DNA of 39,974 bases from Spirogloea muscicola (lineage: Eukaryota > Streptophyta > Zygnematophyceae > Spirogloeales > Spirogloeaceae): NCBI GenBank assembly GCA_009602725.1, contig WELB01000372.1, forward strand, positions 1-39,974, in the 5' to 3' direction. Position 1 is the stretch's first letter. Every line of letters starts with the position of its first letter. Made by a program: the position numbers and the translations under genes. The notes beneath the pieces were generated by a model that worked only from the letters and a program-made list of their open reading frames with translations, had not been told where the DNA came from and made no database searches. This document shows positions 15,101 to 25,700 of this stretch, one piece after another.

Positions 15101-16291
15101 GAGATACTACCGAGCTCCTTGTCATCCATCAAGCTCGTGGTCAGGCAAAGCATCACCATTCCTGCAAGTACTGCAATGTGAGGGCAAGTGACAGGCATAA
15201 TGGCAGCCTTCATTCTCAAGGGAGGCACTCATACCCATCGCAGGTGATGAGGCGGAACCTGCTGAAGTTGATACACGTGCGGGAGTTCGCCGAGGAAGCC
15301 GTCTTTAGGGACCCGTGCCTCTCCTTTACGCTGCCGAATGTGATTTGCAGGTAAGACCATCCCAGCTCAATAGATATGGTCCTAATTAGCTCACCTTTGA
15401 TGTATGTAGTAGCACGGTGCGGTGGTTTCCGCACTCCCGTAGGTCTCAAGTTCGCCTTCGTCTTCCACTGTAGCAAGTCCAAGATTCAGTTGCATACTGA
15501 GCAGACACCTTGACATTGATTGCCTAACAGCTATTCCAATGCCTTGTTGTCTTGCACTCTAACAACTCCTACATTCAATTGCGTACTAAGCAGACACCTT
15601 GACATTGATGCTCACCAGCTATTGCAACGACTGTCAAGATCTGGACCTCTGTCGAGACCCGTTGCTTCTCAGCAAGCAGTGGAAGTGCGCCGTGCCACAG
15701 TGTGGCCAGCCCTACAACCGGGAATGGGTTGAGAATGCACTACTTCAGGTGAGCAGCAGCATCTCAACCCAGCAACATGTAGCGACAATGGGAAACGTAT
15801 GCACTAATGTGTGGCAGCCTCTGACAGGTGCTGCATACGTTCTTCACCACGTGTTGCAGATTGTGCGACAGCGGTGCCGCCTCTTCCAGCTGCAGGACCT
15901 GCGATGCACCAAGTGCAGACAGGTGCCCCACAGCCACGTTGTCTTGCTCTCACTGTGGAAGAGCAACAAATGACAGGCCTGCACTGCAGCTGAATATCAG
16001 TTAGCATTTTCTAGAAAGGTGCAATGTGGTTAACTCACGAACTTTGAGCAGGAGCAGAAAGGCTAACGGCCGAGCTCCTCATGCTGACTGCTCCTTGCGA
16101 GCCCTTCTTTTGCGGCACAGGTCAAGTCCGCCCACCTGGCTGATCAGTGCAGGTGCGCAGGTGCCTTTGAGTGCACCGAGGCCCCTGACGCATTCCGCCA
16201 GCGGCTCAAGGTATTTGCAAACATTGCGGCTTTCCACGGCTTTGAGCTGCTCCAGGAGTGTGTCCAGTGGCTACTGCAGACGAGCCCTTGA
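157..16291 (+). CDS. POLE: DNA polymerase epsilon catalytic subunit (POLE/POL2)
   Basis: This is the leading-strand replicative DNA polymerase, a family B enzyme with 3'-5' proofreading; it acts in the nucleus within the Pol epsilon holoenzyme. The spliced product is about 2273 residues, the usual length for the family. Read in order: N-terminal MGFDYF...GWLLNF; Exo[16 protein letters not shown] (D274, E276 in my numbering); Exo[13 protein letters not shown]; Exo[16 protein letters not shown]; polymerase motif [13 protein letters not shown] (D625); Fe-S cysteines in ECAACDF...KTC plus C of ICMRENPF; motif [19 protein letters not shown]; motif [12 protein letters not shown] (D860, D862); the epsilon-specific C-terminal half; and the two C-terminal cysteine modules, [10 protein letters not shown]...CAVPQC and CTKCRQ...CRCAGAFEC. 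No key residue is missing and all exon phases join. The start is uncertain: ATG 157 gives an Arg-rich leader joined at 455, while ATG 447 would start inside exon 2. The stop is TGA 16289-16291. Confidence 0.96.
3146..3232 (+). other. GC-AG intron 10 of POLE, stop-free and in frame
   Basis: The conserved protein reads ...HGMDMHQ then [12 protein letters not shown]..., which forces a junction CAC CAG|gcagga ... atgcag|GAC. No GT donor in the interval keeps the frame: the nearest, at 3174, shifts it. The intron is 87 bases, a multiple of three with no stop, so retention would insert 29 residues between ExoII and ExoIII rather than truncate the protein. Confidence 0.75.
11891..12083 (+). other. 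GC-AG intron 38 of POLE flanked by an 8-base direct repeat
   Basis: The protein must read NARDSHYQ then ALGWQ, so the junction is CAT TAT CAG|gcactc ... aatatag|GCA CTC GGG TGG. The octamer AGGCACTC spans both ends (11889-11896 and 12082-12089). A direct repeat across both splice junctions is what insertion of an intron-forming element with a target-site duplication would leave. The GC donor is not the usual GCAAGT form. Confidence 0.7.
15484..15627 (+). repeat. 89-base-period tandem duplication of a splice-acceptor region
   Basis: Within and across the end of POLE intron 49, a block from 15484 (attcagttgcatactgagca...) recurs at 15573 with few changes. Both copies end in an AG followed by ctatt: decoy aacag|ctattccaa (exon would begin 15531) and real accag|ctattgcaa (exon begins 15619). 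Using the decoy would add 88 bases and shift the reading frame just before the first C-terminal cysteine module. Confidence 0.85.
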
Positions 16292-17707
16292 GAGTGGGCC
16301 TGGACAAGCCAGCGAGAGTCACAGTCCGACGACGTGTGTATGACAAGCTACGAGCGTCACTCTTGGACAATCCGAATTGGATCAGTGGTAGCGCAGGGAA
16401 CTAGTCCCCTGACCTAGTAGCTCCCGTTCCTTACAATTTGTTGGCGACGAGCCCTCACAGCGCAAGCTTAGCTAAGCAAGCATGGATCATAGTATAAGAC
16501 ATGGACATGACGTGCCCAAGAGTGCCACCCCATCTCAGATTGTCCAAGAGTGCCACTCTTGGACAATCTGAGATGGGGTGGTGGCAATGCGAGAGACTGA
16601 TCCTGACCTGACAGCCCTCCCCCTCTCCATAATCGGCTAATGCTGATACTAACGTGCAACTAGCTCCATGTTGGTTACGGCAAAATGAACAGCAAGCACC
16701 GTGCACAGGTTCAGCACTTTAATTTGAACTGGCTTATCTGCGTATTCAGATACTTGCATAAATTCTTTCTTAACATGGCTGCAAGGAGGCCTGCATTGCC
16801 AAATCAGGCATAGGTACATCAAAGGCCTTATCTCAGCAGAAAGCAGCGCATCAATGCATAGTGCTCGTGAAGCAGGTGCAATGCACGCCCCTAAGATTGA
16901 GCTGGCAAAAAGATAGCACTGAGAATCTGGTGTTGCCCTGCCTTGAAGTTGGTCAGCAGTAGCGAATTAATGGGTAGTACTCGCACTTGCCACTCAGATC
17001 CATGGGGGCTCAGGCTGCCAGGTACAAGCCGCCAGAGCTTGTCAACAGGCCTGGGACTGTGCCATGCATGTAGAAGGTGGGAGCTGTGGAAGTAAACTCA
17101 AGCATGTCTGAACGTCACTAGTGCATGGCTGGCACACATGGTGGTCAAAGGAGTTCCAACTTTCAGCTGACGAAGTGGGCTCCTACGTGTAACAGGTGGT
17201 AACCTGTCATTTCGTCTTCAAGCCTGACATGAGCAGCAGAGCTGACCTACTCTAGCTCTACAAAACTAGCTCATTGTGTTGCTATGTATGAGCCATCGGC
17301 CAGGGGCCAACGGGCCAGGTGGAGCCTCCGTTTGGCAAAGCTACGCCCTGCGCTAGCATTCAAACAGGCATCCAGAAGTAGATTGCGACCTGTGAAGTGA
17401 CCAGAGCCCCCACCTCAATCTGTCCTGGACAACTGTAGCAAGTTTTGCGCACCGCCTGCCAGAAGCTTGCACAAAGGACAGCTTGGGGACCTGTGTGAGG
17501 AGGTGCTGACGGGATAGCACAGAAGTCCATGGCTCCGCTCAGTGTGGGCTGCTATCTGCACCATCTTACCCCGCTTAAATGGAATCACCCACAGTGCCTC
17601 CTTGCAGACGCGCGCAAGGAAGCCTGCTTCACAAGGCTCGCAAGCCTGTGCAGAGAACATCATGAACCCTGTTCAAGTCAAACTGGCAAAGCTCGCACCA
17701 TTTCCCA
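16292..17707. other. Convergent intergenic region, POLE and DUF1685 3' ends
   Basis: About 1.4 kb between the stops of two convergent genes, presumably both 3' UTRs. I see no coding exon on either strand. It contains the palindrome at 16525-16581 and related single copies of its core at 16357-16371 (cactcttggacaatc) and near 16515-16527. The rest, 16600-17700, shows nothing I can name. Confidence 0.6.
16525..16581. repeat. Perfect 28-bp inverted repeat with 1-base spacer
   Basis: The left arm 16525-16552 (ccaccccatctcagattgtc, then caagagtg) is the exact reverse complement of the right arm 16554-16581, separated by one base. Transcribed from either strand it would form a near-loopless 28-bp hairpin, or a cruciform in DNA. 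The inner 15 bases of the right arm occur again, directly oriented, at 16357-16371, only 66 bases after the POLE stop. It may be a small foldback element or a hairpin RNA locus; no target-site duplication is obvious. Confidence 0.9.
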
Positions 17708-20460
17708 TCAACCTGCTTGCCGCAGAGTGCAGGCCACTGTCTGCGCCCATATTCGGAGGTGCTGCTTCATAGCAGCAGGGTGATCGCTATGGTCCGGTAC
17801 GATCCACGGCTCTTCCTTTGGGGGCGAGGAGCTCAACGAGTCCAGTGACTGCCTGCGAAACCTTGGCAGGTCCTCGCTCTGCGTGTCTGAGTATGAAGCA
17901 TCTCCCTCGCTCTGCACAGACTGATAGTGCACAGGGTAACCGTTTCTCAGTCTTCAATGGTGCCAACCGGTGTCAAAAGTCACCAACGCAGGCCAGCGGG
18001 ACGTATTTCATGACTATGAAGAGCTGTTAATTTATGAGAAGCTCAAGTCATGCAAACCCACCTTGGCAGGGCTCATAGGGGGGCTGTCAACGTTTTGCAG
18101 CCTTCCTGAAAGCGTTTGCTGATGCAAAATTCGCTGCTGCACCGTCTCCACAGCTTGGTACAGCCTCAATGCAGGTAGAGTGGAAGCCATCCTTGGACTG
18201 ATGACGCTCTGATCAAACTGCACCAGTACCACATCACAAGCATTGTCATGGACTGACAGTGTCCGGACAAGGACTGACTGACTTAGACCTAGGCTGGTGG
18301 AAAACTCACATTACCACCTTACCAACCGACGTGTAGATTCGAGTGGAACTGAACCTGTCACCTGTAGCACAAAACCATATGGTAAGGAGCTGTTTGTTAG
18401 CTCACGCCTAGGACAGTGAGCAGGAACAGCCTAAGCGAAAGTGTCATACACAGTGCCTGCAAGTTCCTCTTGCATGAGCCTTGCACAGGATTCTGATCTT
18501 CGCCGCCAGCATTCACCTGCAGCAATCATCTGAACGATGATCTTGTGACTGTTAAGTGACTAAAGTGACAATAATGTTCCTATGCACAAGGCCCTAGGAC
18601 GTGTGGACAGGGGTTGAGATTATCATTCCGTGTGGATGTCGTATGGCTTCAAACGTACCTTGAAACCAAGATCGAAGAACCCGCGCAACTCTTCAATGTC
18701 AGCGTCAGTGAGACTCTTGGCTTTCTCAGGATATGCACTTTCCTGCTGCTTCTGAGTGCTTCTACCCATGCAAACATCGGCAGACATACTGCAATAACAC
18801 CAGCAATGTCATGCAAGCATCAGCAATCTAGACAATGGTCTGCTAGGCTAGAGAGAGCTAGAATGGATAGCTAAGCATGCTGCCAATCATGAGTAGAACA
18901 ACGTGGGGAAAGGAACACCGAGCTCAGAAATTATGCAAGGTATTCAAAATATCTAGTGCAATAGTATGTGAAGACCAGCAGTACATGCATAGCAATACAG
19001 GATGCCATGTAATCTATGAAAATAACAGTCAAAGCATAGCAAGCAGACAAGACATCATGAGAAGCTACATAGAAAGTATGACAATAACAATCATCCGAGC
19101 GGTAGCATCGGACTATGGCAGCAGCTGTGACAATTTACGACCTAACTTCAACCATTACGAGAATGTCAAAGAGGCATGACCCAAAATTTCCAGGTAGATA
19201 CAGCAGCTGGAAGAAGGTACACCTCTCCCCAAATGAAGGAACTGAAGGTGACGAAAACCAGATATGACGATTGCGTGCGATCAAGGGAATGTAATCACCT
19301 TCGTGTTCGGCGAGCCCTGAGAGCTGGTCTGACATGCCGTCGGGAGACAGAGCCTTGCATCGTGGCCCATCGAACATCCTCTAGGCTCCTTGACAACCTT
19401 GGCTTTCTGCCATATCGCTCCTTTCTTTGCCGTGGCAGAGTTGGGCCGTTACCATCTGGCGCTCTCTGCTCGTCTCTGGAAGCTTCGCTTTCCTCGTACT
19501 TGTTCTCTTGGTTCTCTGCATGTCACACAAGCCAAGCCAGACCACATAAGATAATGTTGAGAAAGGCAGCGACATCGTAGATAAAGTTTCAGACCAGATT
19601 TCATGTCTTCTTGCAATCAAATAATTACCCATGCAGACTATGACAGACCAGTGTGGCTAGGCAGCAATGATGTCGATCCATATGGATGAAAACTCGCTGG
19701 TCAACAATCACGACATAATATCTGACCTCTTACACCACATAATCATGACAATCATCATCATCACTTCTGAGGAAGACTGCTCTAGATTGATAGGGACGAA
19801 GACACACGCAGGCAAATACGAAGCTGGGGCCAGATTGTAGCTTATTGCACATGCTCCTGCATCTGCATACAGCACCTTTCAAAGTGCAACGACGTCAATT
19901 TACTGCACGACAGCATGTGGTTCTAAAGTAACGGGCTGACAGCCAACCTTGTATGGGAGAGAGTACATCGCTGCTTGACTTTGGCCAGGCAACATTGCTG
20001 GTGAACCATCCCTCCTCGAGAAGGGTGAGCAGGGTGCGCGATGGCGTCTTCTTTGAGGAGGCCGAAAGTTCCACTTGCATCCTGGGCTCTTCTTTCTGTT
20101 CGGAGACTGGCGCTAATATGTCGGGTGCCAGAGCTTTACCAATCGGGTGCTCAATTGATGCACCTTGCTGGTCCTTCAAGGTCGCTTCCTCAGTACTTAT
20201 TTCATCTTGTACCAACACAGGGGTACCCATGCTCTTTACTCCCTCTTCGAGTGATAGCTCATCACCGTCGTCATGAAGGCTGTACATGGCACAGAACATC
20301 AATGAGCATGTCAGAAAGACCTCGAGCATGAGCGACACCTACCGCAGGGCTGCCTGAGAAGCATGCGCACGAAGGCCTGCGCCGCTCACCTGCTGCTGGT
20401 GGCGGACATGCCCGGGTACGGGACCCTGGGCGCGGGAGGAGCGCGGCCGTGGAAGCACAT
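17708..20460 (-). CDS. DUF1685-family protein
   Basis: Six exons on the reverse strand: 20460-20390, 20279-19948, 19515-19299, 18761-18659, 18217-18062, 17911-17708; all phases agree and the product is about 360 residues. Recognition rests on three blocks: KSLTDADIEELRGFFDLGFK, followed after splicing by STLPALRLYQAV (the family's LTDEDLDELKG...LGF and TLPALELY elements), and the C-terminal PWIVPDH...MKQHLRIWAQTVACTLRQ (the family's W...K.RL..WAQ.VAC.VRQ tail). The N-terminal half is acidic and Ser/Glu-rich, then Arg-rich with no recognised fold. The function of the family is unknown; it is best known from land plants, so presence here is notable. The start is uncertain: ATG 20460 is used, but the frame stays open to an ATG at 20727 through a very Arg/Pro-rich GC-rich segment. 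The introns at 18218-18658 and 18762-19298 are long and could hide a small exon. Confidence 0.78.
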
Positions 20461-20838
20461 GGAGGGCGAGGCCCGCACGAAGACGGAGGCCGGCAGCGCA
20501 GGGTCAGCGCCCCGGCGGCGGCGGCGGCAGCGGCGACGCCGGCCACGCGCGTGGCGCGAGCATCGTGCGCTGCGCGCGCCGCGGCGGCGGCGGCCGCGGC
20601 GGCGCTGGTCTGAGTCGTCGGGCGAGAGAGGGCCTGGCGTGGCTGGGGCGGGCGGGCGGGGCCAGCGGGAGTGGAGCGGGCGAGGTTGGGGGGAATCCAC
20701 CGCCTTGTCCGGGAACAGCACCTTCACCGGTGGAGCCGTAGGAAATGACCCCGTCCTCGCTTGCTTGTGCGCTTATCGCCCCGGAGGACCTTCTTGTCGA
20801 TCTCTTTAGATGGTCTCCGTATTATGTAGCATTGTTTA

Positions 20839-21892
20839 GTCTGCACTCGACTCTGCCTGAACAATGTATTGGCTTGAATTGGCCTCCCTTTCAATTCATG
20901 CGCCCCGCGCGCCTTCTCTCCCTTTCCACAGCCATTGCCGTGAATTGGGAGAGTCGTTCTTTCACAGCCCCCGGCCCTTGTGGAAGGGCCACTTTCTCCC
21001 AACCGGCTGGGCGGCGGGACTCCCCTTTGTTCATGTTATCCACTTTGCTGGCCTCCCACTCTTCCATCTCACAGCCACCGCCCCCTTCGGGAAGCGGCTC
21101 CTCTTTCTCCTCTGGCTCTGGCCAGGGGACCCACTCCCCCCCCTCTTCTTGTACTCTGTTCATTCTTTTTTGGGCTGGCTGTTCCAGCCCATATTCTCAA
21201 TGGGCGAGCCCTTCTTCTACTTCCAGGAGCCTAGCGTCTCTGACCTGAGGCTGCTTAGCAGGGGTTACTGAGTAATTTGTAGCTGCTTTCTTTCTTTGTG
21301 TGCTTTGGTTTCTTAGCGCTTCCTCTGGCTTCCTCTGGCCCCCTTATCGTTCTTTGTTCATTCTTTTTTGGGCTGGCTTGTCCAGCCCCTATCCTCAATG
21401 GGCGAGCCCTTTCAATTACTGAGTGATCCATAGCTGCTTTGTTTCTTTGTGTGCTCGTTTTTCTTATTCCCCTGGCCCCTTCTCGTCCTTTGTTAATTTA
21501 TTTTGGGCTGGCTTTTCCAGCCCCTATTCTCAACGGGCGAGCACTTTCTTTCTTCCTGGGCCGCCGGCTGCAGCAGCACGCAACAGCCACCGCCGGACCG
21601 AGCTCTGACCGCGCGCCCCAACCGACCCGGGAGCCGCTCGACCTGCCATCGACCATGTCAACTCCACACCGCCGGCGCCGGCGCCAGCGCCGGCGGAATG
21701 GGACCCACCGGCCGCTTCGCGGACGACGGCGGAGCCCGTCATTGACGGCTGTTCGGCTCCTGCTCCCCCCCTTTCGGAAGAAAGTGCTCGCCCATAGAGA
21801 AGAGTGGCTTCGGGAAGGCGCGCGGGGCGCATGCAATGAAATGGAGGCCAATTGAAGCCGATACATTGTTCAGGCAGAGTCTAGGGCAAACT
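20839..21892. repeat. Element bounded by ~80-bp inverted repeats
   Basis: The left arm, about 20839-20921, and right arm, about 21813-21892, are reverse complements at roughly 85-90% identity. Two exact blocks stand out: gactctgcctgaacaatgta and catgcgccccgcgcgccttc. About 890 bases lie between, including three copies of the dispersed GGGCTGGC repeat and a GC-rich island. I see no transposase or reverse transcriptase. It may be a foldback or MITE-like non-autonomous element or an inverted duplication of promoter sequence. Confidence 0.75.
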
Positions 21893-22219
21893 TCGGAAGA
21901 GCTCACTTCCTCTGGGCTGGCCTCCCATGAAATCTTCCTTCAGTTGGAAGCGCCACTTTCTTTCTTCCCACAGCCAATGCTTTCCAGCCAGTCATTTTGG
22001 ACGCGCTTTCTTCTTGTTTCCAACGAGCCTAGCATCTCCGACCTGCGGCTGCTTAGCAGAGGTTACTGAGTGATTCGTAGCTGCTTTGTTTCTGTTTCTT
22101 AGCGCTTCCCCTGGACCCCTTCTCGTACTCTGTTCATTCTTTCTCGGGCTGGCTTTTCCAGTTAATCTGGCCGCGCTTTCTTTCTTTCTTTTCCAGCCCC
22201 CCTTCTCAATGGGCGAGCA
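21161..22219 (+). repeat. Four copies of a GGGCTGGC...CAATGGGCGAGC dispersed repeat
   Basis: Copies at 21161-21211, 21359-21409, 21493-21543 and 22134-22219 (the last carries an internal insertion). The shared pattern is cattctttt, GGGCTGGC, a few pyrimidines, CCAGCCC, then ttctcaatgggcgagc. GGGCTGG...CCAGCCC forms a small hairpin. Related copies in the opposite orientation lie at 26551-26570, 27118-27165, 27298-27359 and 27840-27885, and a weaker forward copy at 38255-38305. Confidence 0.75.
21227..22110 (+). repeat. ~90-base direct repeat, two copies 798 bases apart
   Basis: Copies 21227-21320 and 22025-22110 share gagcctagc, ctgacctg/ccgacctg, ggctgcttagcag, gttactgagt, gtagctgcttt and tttcttagcgcttcc with scattered changes. 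A degraded inverted copy is visible at about 27205-27250 (gcgcagtaaccctcagtcag...). It is part of the same repeat cluster as the GGGCTGGC motif and suggests repeated duplication of one upstream module. Confidence 0.7.
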
Positions 22220-22777
22220 CTTTCTTTCTTCTTGTTTCCAGCCTCCACACGGTCCCGTCATTGAACAGCGTCCGCACCTTCAGTCCTGCCAAAACTGCGC
22301 TTCTCCCAGCCCACCAGGTGCGGTATCCTGTAGATTATTCCGATTCGCTGCTTATCCGTCTAGCGAGCCGGCCGCCCGAACAACATGCACGACACGTGGG
22401 CTTTTGGGATAAAGCCGCCCACTCCACCTGCTCAAAAGCTGTGACCCGCTTCCACGCGGCACGCAAGTCGCTTCATTGCGGCCTCTGATGTCCTCTATGC
22501 GTTGCGGCTTACCCTTCCCTCACATCCGCGATGATCATCTGCTGCTTGTGCCTGGCGCCTCCATGTAGCTGCCCACTGATACGCCCCGCCTATTACACCA
22601 AGTTGTCGCGAGCATGCTACCAGCAGATGATCCATGGGTGCTTGGATTGAAAAGCGGCAAGCACTAGGTGCCAAAGCTTTCACACTCACCTAAACCACCT
22701 CACGACCAGAGAAGTATATAAACTTCTGATGGACGTAAGAGGCATTGTCATGATGAATTCGTTAGAAATCTGAGATT

Positions 22778-25700
22778 TCAGCTTGAGACCTTGCTACGAA
22801 TTTCCGTCGAGGATATGTCCATACGAAAGTTCTCTTCTGGGATGGCCTTGAAGAGATCCGCAACTTCGTGTGGTACATCAATATCAGAGAGCACCTGTAG
22901 CCCCTCGTGACAGAAGGTAGGAAGTCAGATAGCAAGCCCCCGCGGCAGCAGGGCCTCTTATGTGCAACCTATCTGAGGCTTACTGCACTGACAAGATGTC
23001 AAATTGGAGATGACAATACATCAAGTGGTTAAGAACCTTCTCACCATGAATTTGCCATCTACTAGGCGGCCAGCAACAAGAAAGTCACACCCTTGGCCTA
23101 TTATGTCTGCGAGGGTGCCCAGCATCTTCTGGAAGCTACCGTCATAGTACTTGGGCTGCAACCATGCACAGGCTAGCTCACAAATTAGAACAGAAAGAGC
23201 GGCAGGGAGCAGGATGACTTGAAGAGCTTTGATATAGCTTTGACGTTGCTGGCTCAATCATAGCAAACATCTGTGGCATTTCGAAGTTTGTACAAAGGGT
23301 TGTCATAATGGTTATTCTGCTTGCCAACCACCACAAAAACTACGTACATTGACTAGTCGAAGAGCGGTGTCACTTCCAATCACAAAGGTACTTTCCGATA
23401 AGAGCTCTGCCTTCTTGAAAAAAAGCGGCTGGTTTGTAATGACCACCGAAAGACCTACATAACCACACATACAGAGCACAGAGCTCAGAATTGGCAAAAG
23501 TGCTAGACACTGACCACCTCATGACCACTATCTGCAGCTGTTGGTAATATTGCCCACTGTAAGCAAAGACAGACCGAGGAAGCTGCATCCCATTTCTGAC
23601 TACAGTTGTGCTGACCTGTTATTATTGTCTGCAAAGTTTTCTTGTGCAAGTGTATCTAGGACAACAGCCGGACGAGTCCGGTTACGAGTGCACTTACCTC
23701 TACGCTCGAATTGAGACAACCTTTGCTTGATGACAGTCAGACTCAGAGGCGGTTTATCAGCATTCATAGCTGATATTTCAAAGCATGGGAAGGCATCCAC
23801 CTGGGTTCTGCAATGGATTGTAAAGGAATGCGATGATGTCGAAGCCCAGCACGAATACACGTGGCACTTCCTATCCAGCCTACACAAGGTCAGACTGCAA
23901 ATCTGACTACCAAACAGTGCCAAGAGAGGCTCTGAAGGTGTACTTGCAAGCTGCATCCAAGAGCTTGAGATGTCCATCATGTAGGGGATTGAAGGATCCA
24001 GATAACACAATCCGTCTTCCACCTGTTGGCGAATCTACTGGCCAGGTGCCTGTTGACGTCGATCAAGATTGTCGCATGAGCAACTGGTCAGAGGAGCTCG
24101 TCCTTTCCTCATCTCACCTGCTGCCAACCTAGCTACCAAGCTGTTCATCTCGTGACAAGTATTTGCAGTAAGATATGCTGCTTGTGTAACACATGATGAC
24201 GAGTTTGTGGAGCACATCAAAGGGGTGCCCTGCTTAAGTGAACTTGCAACAACCTGGTGAGCTGACCATGGGTATTTCCCCCTCAAGGAGCTGGGTGAGC
24301 TGCTCCTCTGCAGAGTACACTGTGTGTTTCTTCTGTACCACCTCCTCACCTACCTTGGGCTGGATTGGTACTCTTTGATTGACGTTGCAGGCATCAGCTA
24401 AAGCCTGTCAGCTTGACCGTCCAGAGTCAGTCCTCGTTCAAATTGCTGGCTTGACAAGAAGAGGAAAATATGAATGTCACCAACAGATGTTCCTCTGAGG
24501 GGAGTGCCCCTACATACTTTAGATAACATTCTAGTGCAGGTCTGTGCAGATGGACCTCACTTTACCCATCAAAATCACCAACAGGAGTGATGATGGGTAA
24601 AGGTTGCTTGCTCATTGGCAGTAACATCATAGCTAATACAGATAAAGGTTGATGTAAGCTCATTACAAGCACATGGGCTGTCTGCCTCTGCAGAGGGTCT
24701 ATCAGAAAGTATGTTGGGCATCAGCGAACCTGGAGGACCAGCAGACTGCTGATACCATCCTCCTCTGATCTGCTTCTATCCCCCTGATACAAGGCTGCTA
24801 CCATGTTTGCTGCAAGGAGATGCTAGAGAAGCTATCCGCCTGGTGATGCATCTTGGCCATACCACCTCACAACTGATGCTTGCACGTGAAGAGCGATGCC
24901 ATTACGTCGTTTGATTGATCTCAATAACAAGCCACTCAAAAAGAGGCCGGGATTGCCAACCTTGGTCAAGGTCAGCCCATACTCCCACTTTTCTGCCTGA
25001 GTACGTACTGCCACAAAGCAACTTCGATGCTAGCAGAAAACAAAACCTTCAGCTTAACTAGCGCCGTACTTTGGAAGTGTATGTGCCGCTTTCAAGTGCA
25101 AAGCGAGGAGAATCTGTCACAGCTTATGCACAGGAATTTCTGGCCCATCGACATGAAAGGGCTGCACCTGTGAGGTCCTTTTTTGGCAGGGACAGAGGCA
25201 AGTGAGCAAGTGCAGCCAATGCCGGCTACGCTGTATCCTGAAAAACAGAATTTGACAGATTAACAGCTGATTGTAGCAGTTGCCAAATAATCCACGAAGC
25301 AGCTGTCTGGTGGCTTGCTTTGGCTTCCGAGAGCCGAAACAGATTGTTCCCATCTGTCGCCAATAGCTATCAACATCAATTTAGACCTTGTTTGAATAAT
25401 AATGTGCCAGGAGTTTGCGTATGAAACTGTTGACAAGGTACATGCTCATGTCAGATGATGTGTACCCGGTGAAGCGAGCTTCAGAGCACGACTGTAGGCT
25501 GCTACTGCAATGTCATGTGCAGTAGCCTCACTTGTGAATTGCTGAGGTACCTGCACGGATGATCTGTCGACTTAAGCTTGGGCACTGAGCTTCACAACCT
25601 GTCAGGCCAGCTTTTGGCCGCCTGACAAGTTTAGCAGCTCAACAGCACCATCAACAGCAGATCTTGTCATAGTCATGTGGTCTCCACCGAAAGCAGCTAC

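Larger units (their letters stand above)
157..16291 (+). other. POLE: Exon map of POLE (52 exons)
   Basis: Exons, each checked for splice signals and phase: 157-305 (tentative), 455-554 (5' end tentative), 746-811, 1065-1124, 1540-1635, 1866-2026, 2183-2262, 2379-2596, 2763-2849, 3011-3145, 3233-3355, 3570-3653, 3767-3931, 4057-4233, 4404-4517, 4819-4923, 5084-5202, 5405-5549, 5784-5878, 6015-6120, 6400-6479, 6713-6889, 7064-7148, 7344-7424, 7569-7712, 7808-7903, 8067-8267, 8586-8640, 8768-8910, 9010-9221, 9354-9626, 9873-10011, 10179-10376, 10534-10608, 10771-10991, 11245-11422, 11554-11618, 11737-11890, 12084-12185, 12332-12415, 12712-12789, 12915-12974, 13117-13428, 13614-13774, 13939-14005, 14125-14259, 14440-14604, 14847-15071, 15244-15350, 15619-15748, 15860-15922, 16121-16291. 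The total is 6822 bases. Most junctions read CAG|GT...AG|G; donors are weak after GT. Two introns start with GC. Confidence 0.88.
20461..22777. other. Repeat-rich region upstream of the DUF1685 gene
   Basis: It runs from the DUF1685 start to the stop of the nucleotidylyltransferase gene. 20461-20727 is very GC-rich with CGG triplets and could be 5' UTR or extra N-terminal coding sequence. 20830-22220 is built from related repeats: a large inverted repeat, a ~90-base direct repeat and four copies of a GGGCTGGC...GGGCGAGC motif. 21541-21790 is a GC-rich island with the palindromic run gccggcgccggcgccagcgc. Several open frames cross here on both strands but none resembles a protein. 22220-22777 holds the likely 3' UTR of the leftward gene, with no further feature I can support. 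Confidence 0.6.

Noticed and set aside
16370-16445. tRNA-like stretch (atcagtggtagcgc...cccgttcc) after POLE
   Set aside because: It resembles a D-arm but lacks a proper T-arm GTTCRA box and a 7-bp acceptor stem, so I cannot support a tRNA.
20363-20809. Open frame of 148 codons on the + strand in GC-rich DNA
   Set aside because: Arg/Gly-rich composition from CGG triplets; it overlaps the better supported antisense DUF1685 first exon and resembles no protein.
22533-22632. 12-base inverted repeat gatcatctgctg / cagcagatgatc
   Set aside because: Short arms 76 bases apart with no further structure; could be chance, and it lies in a probable 3' UTR.
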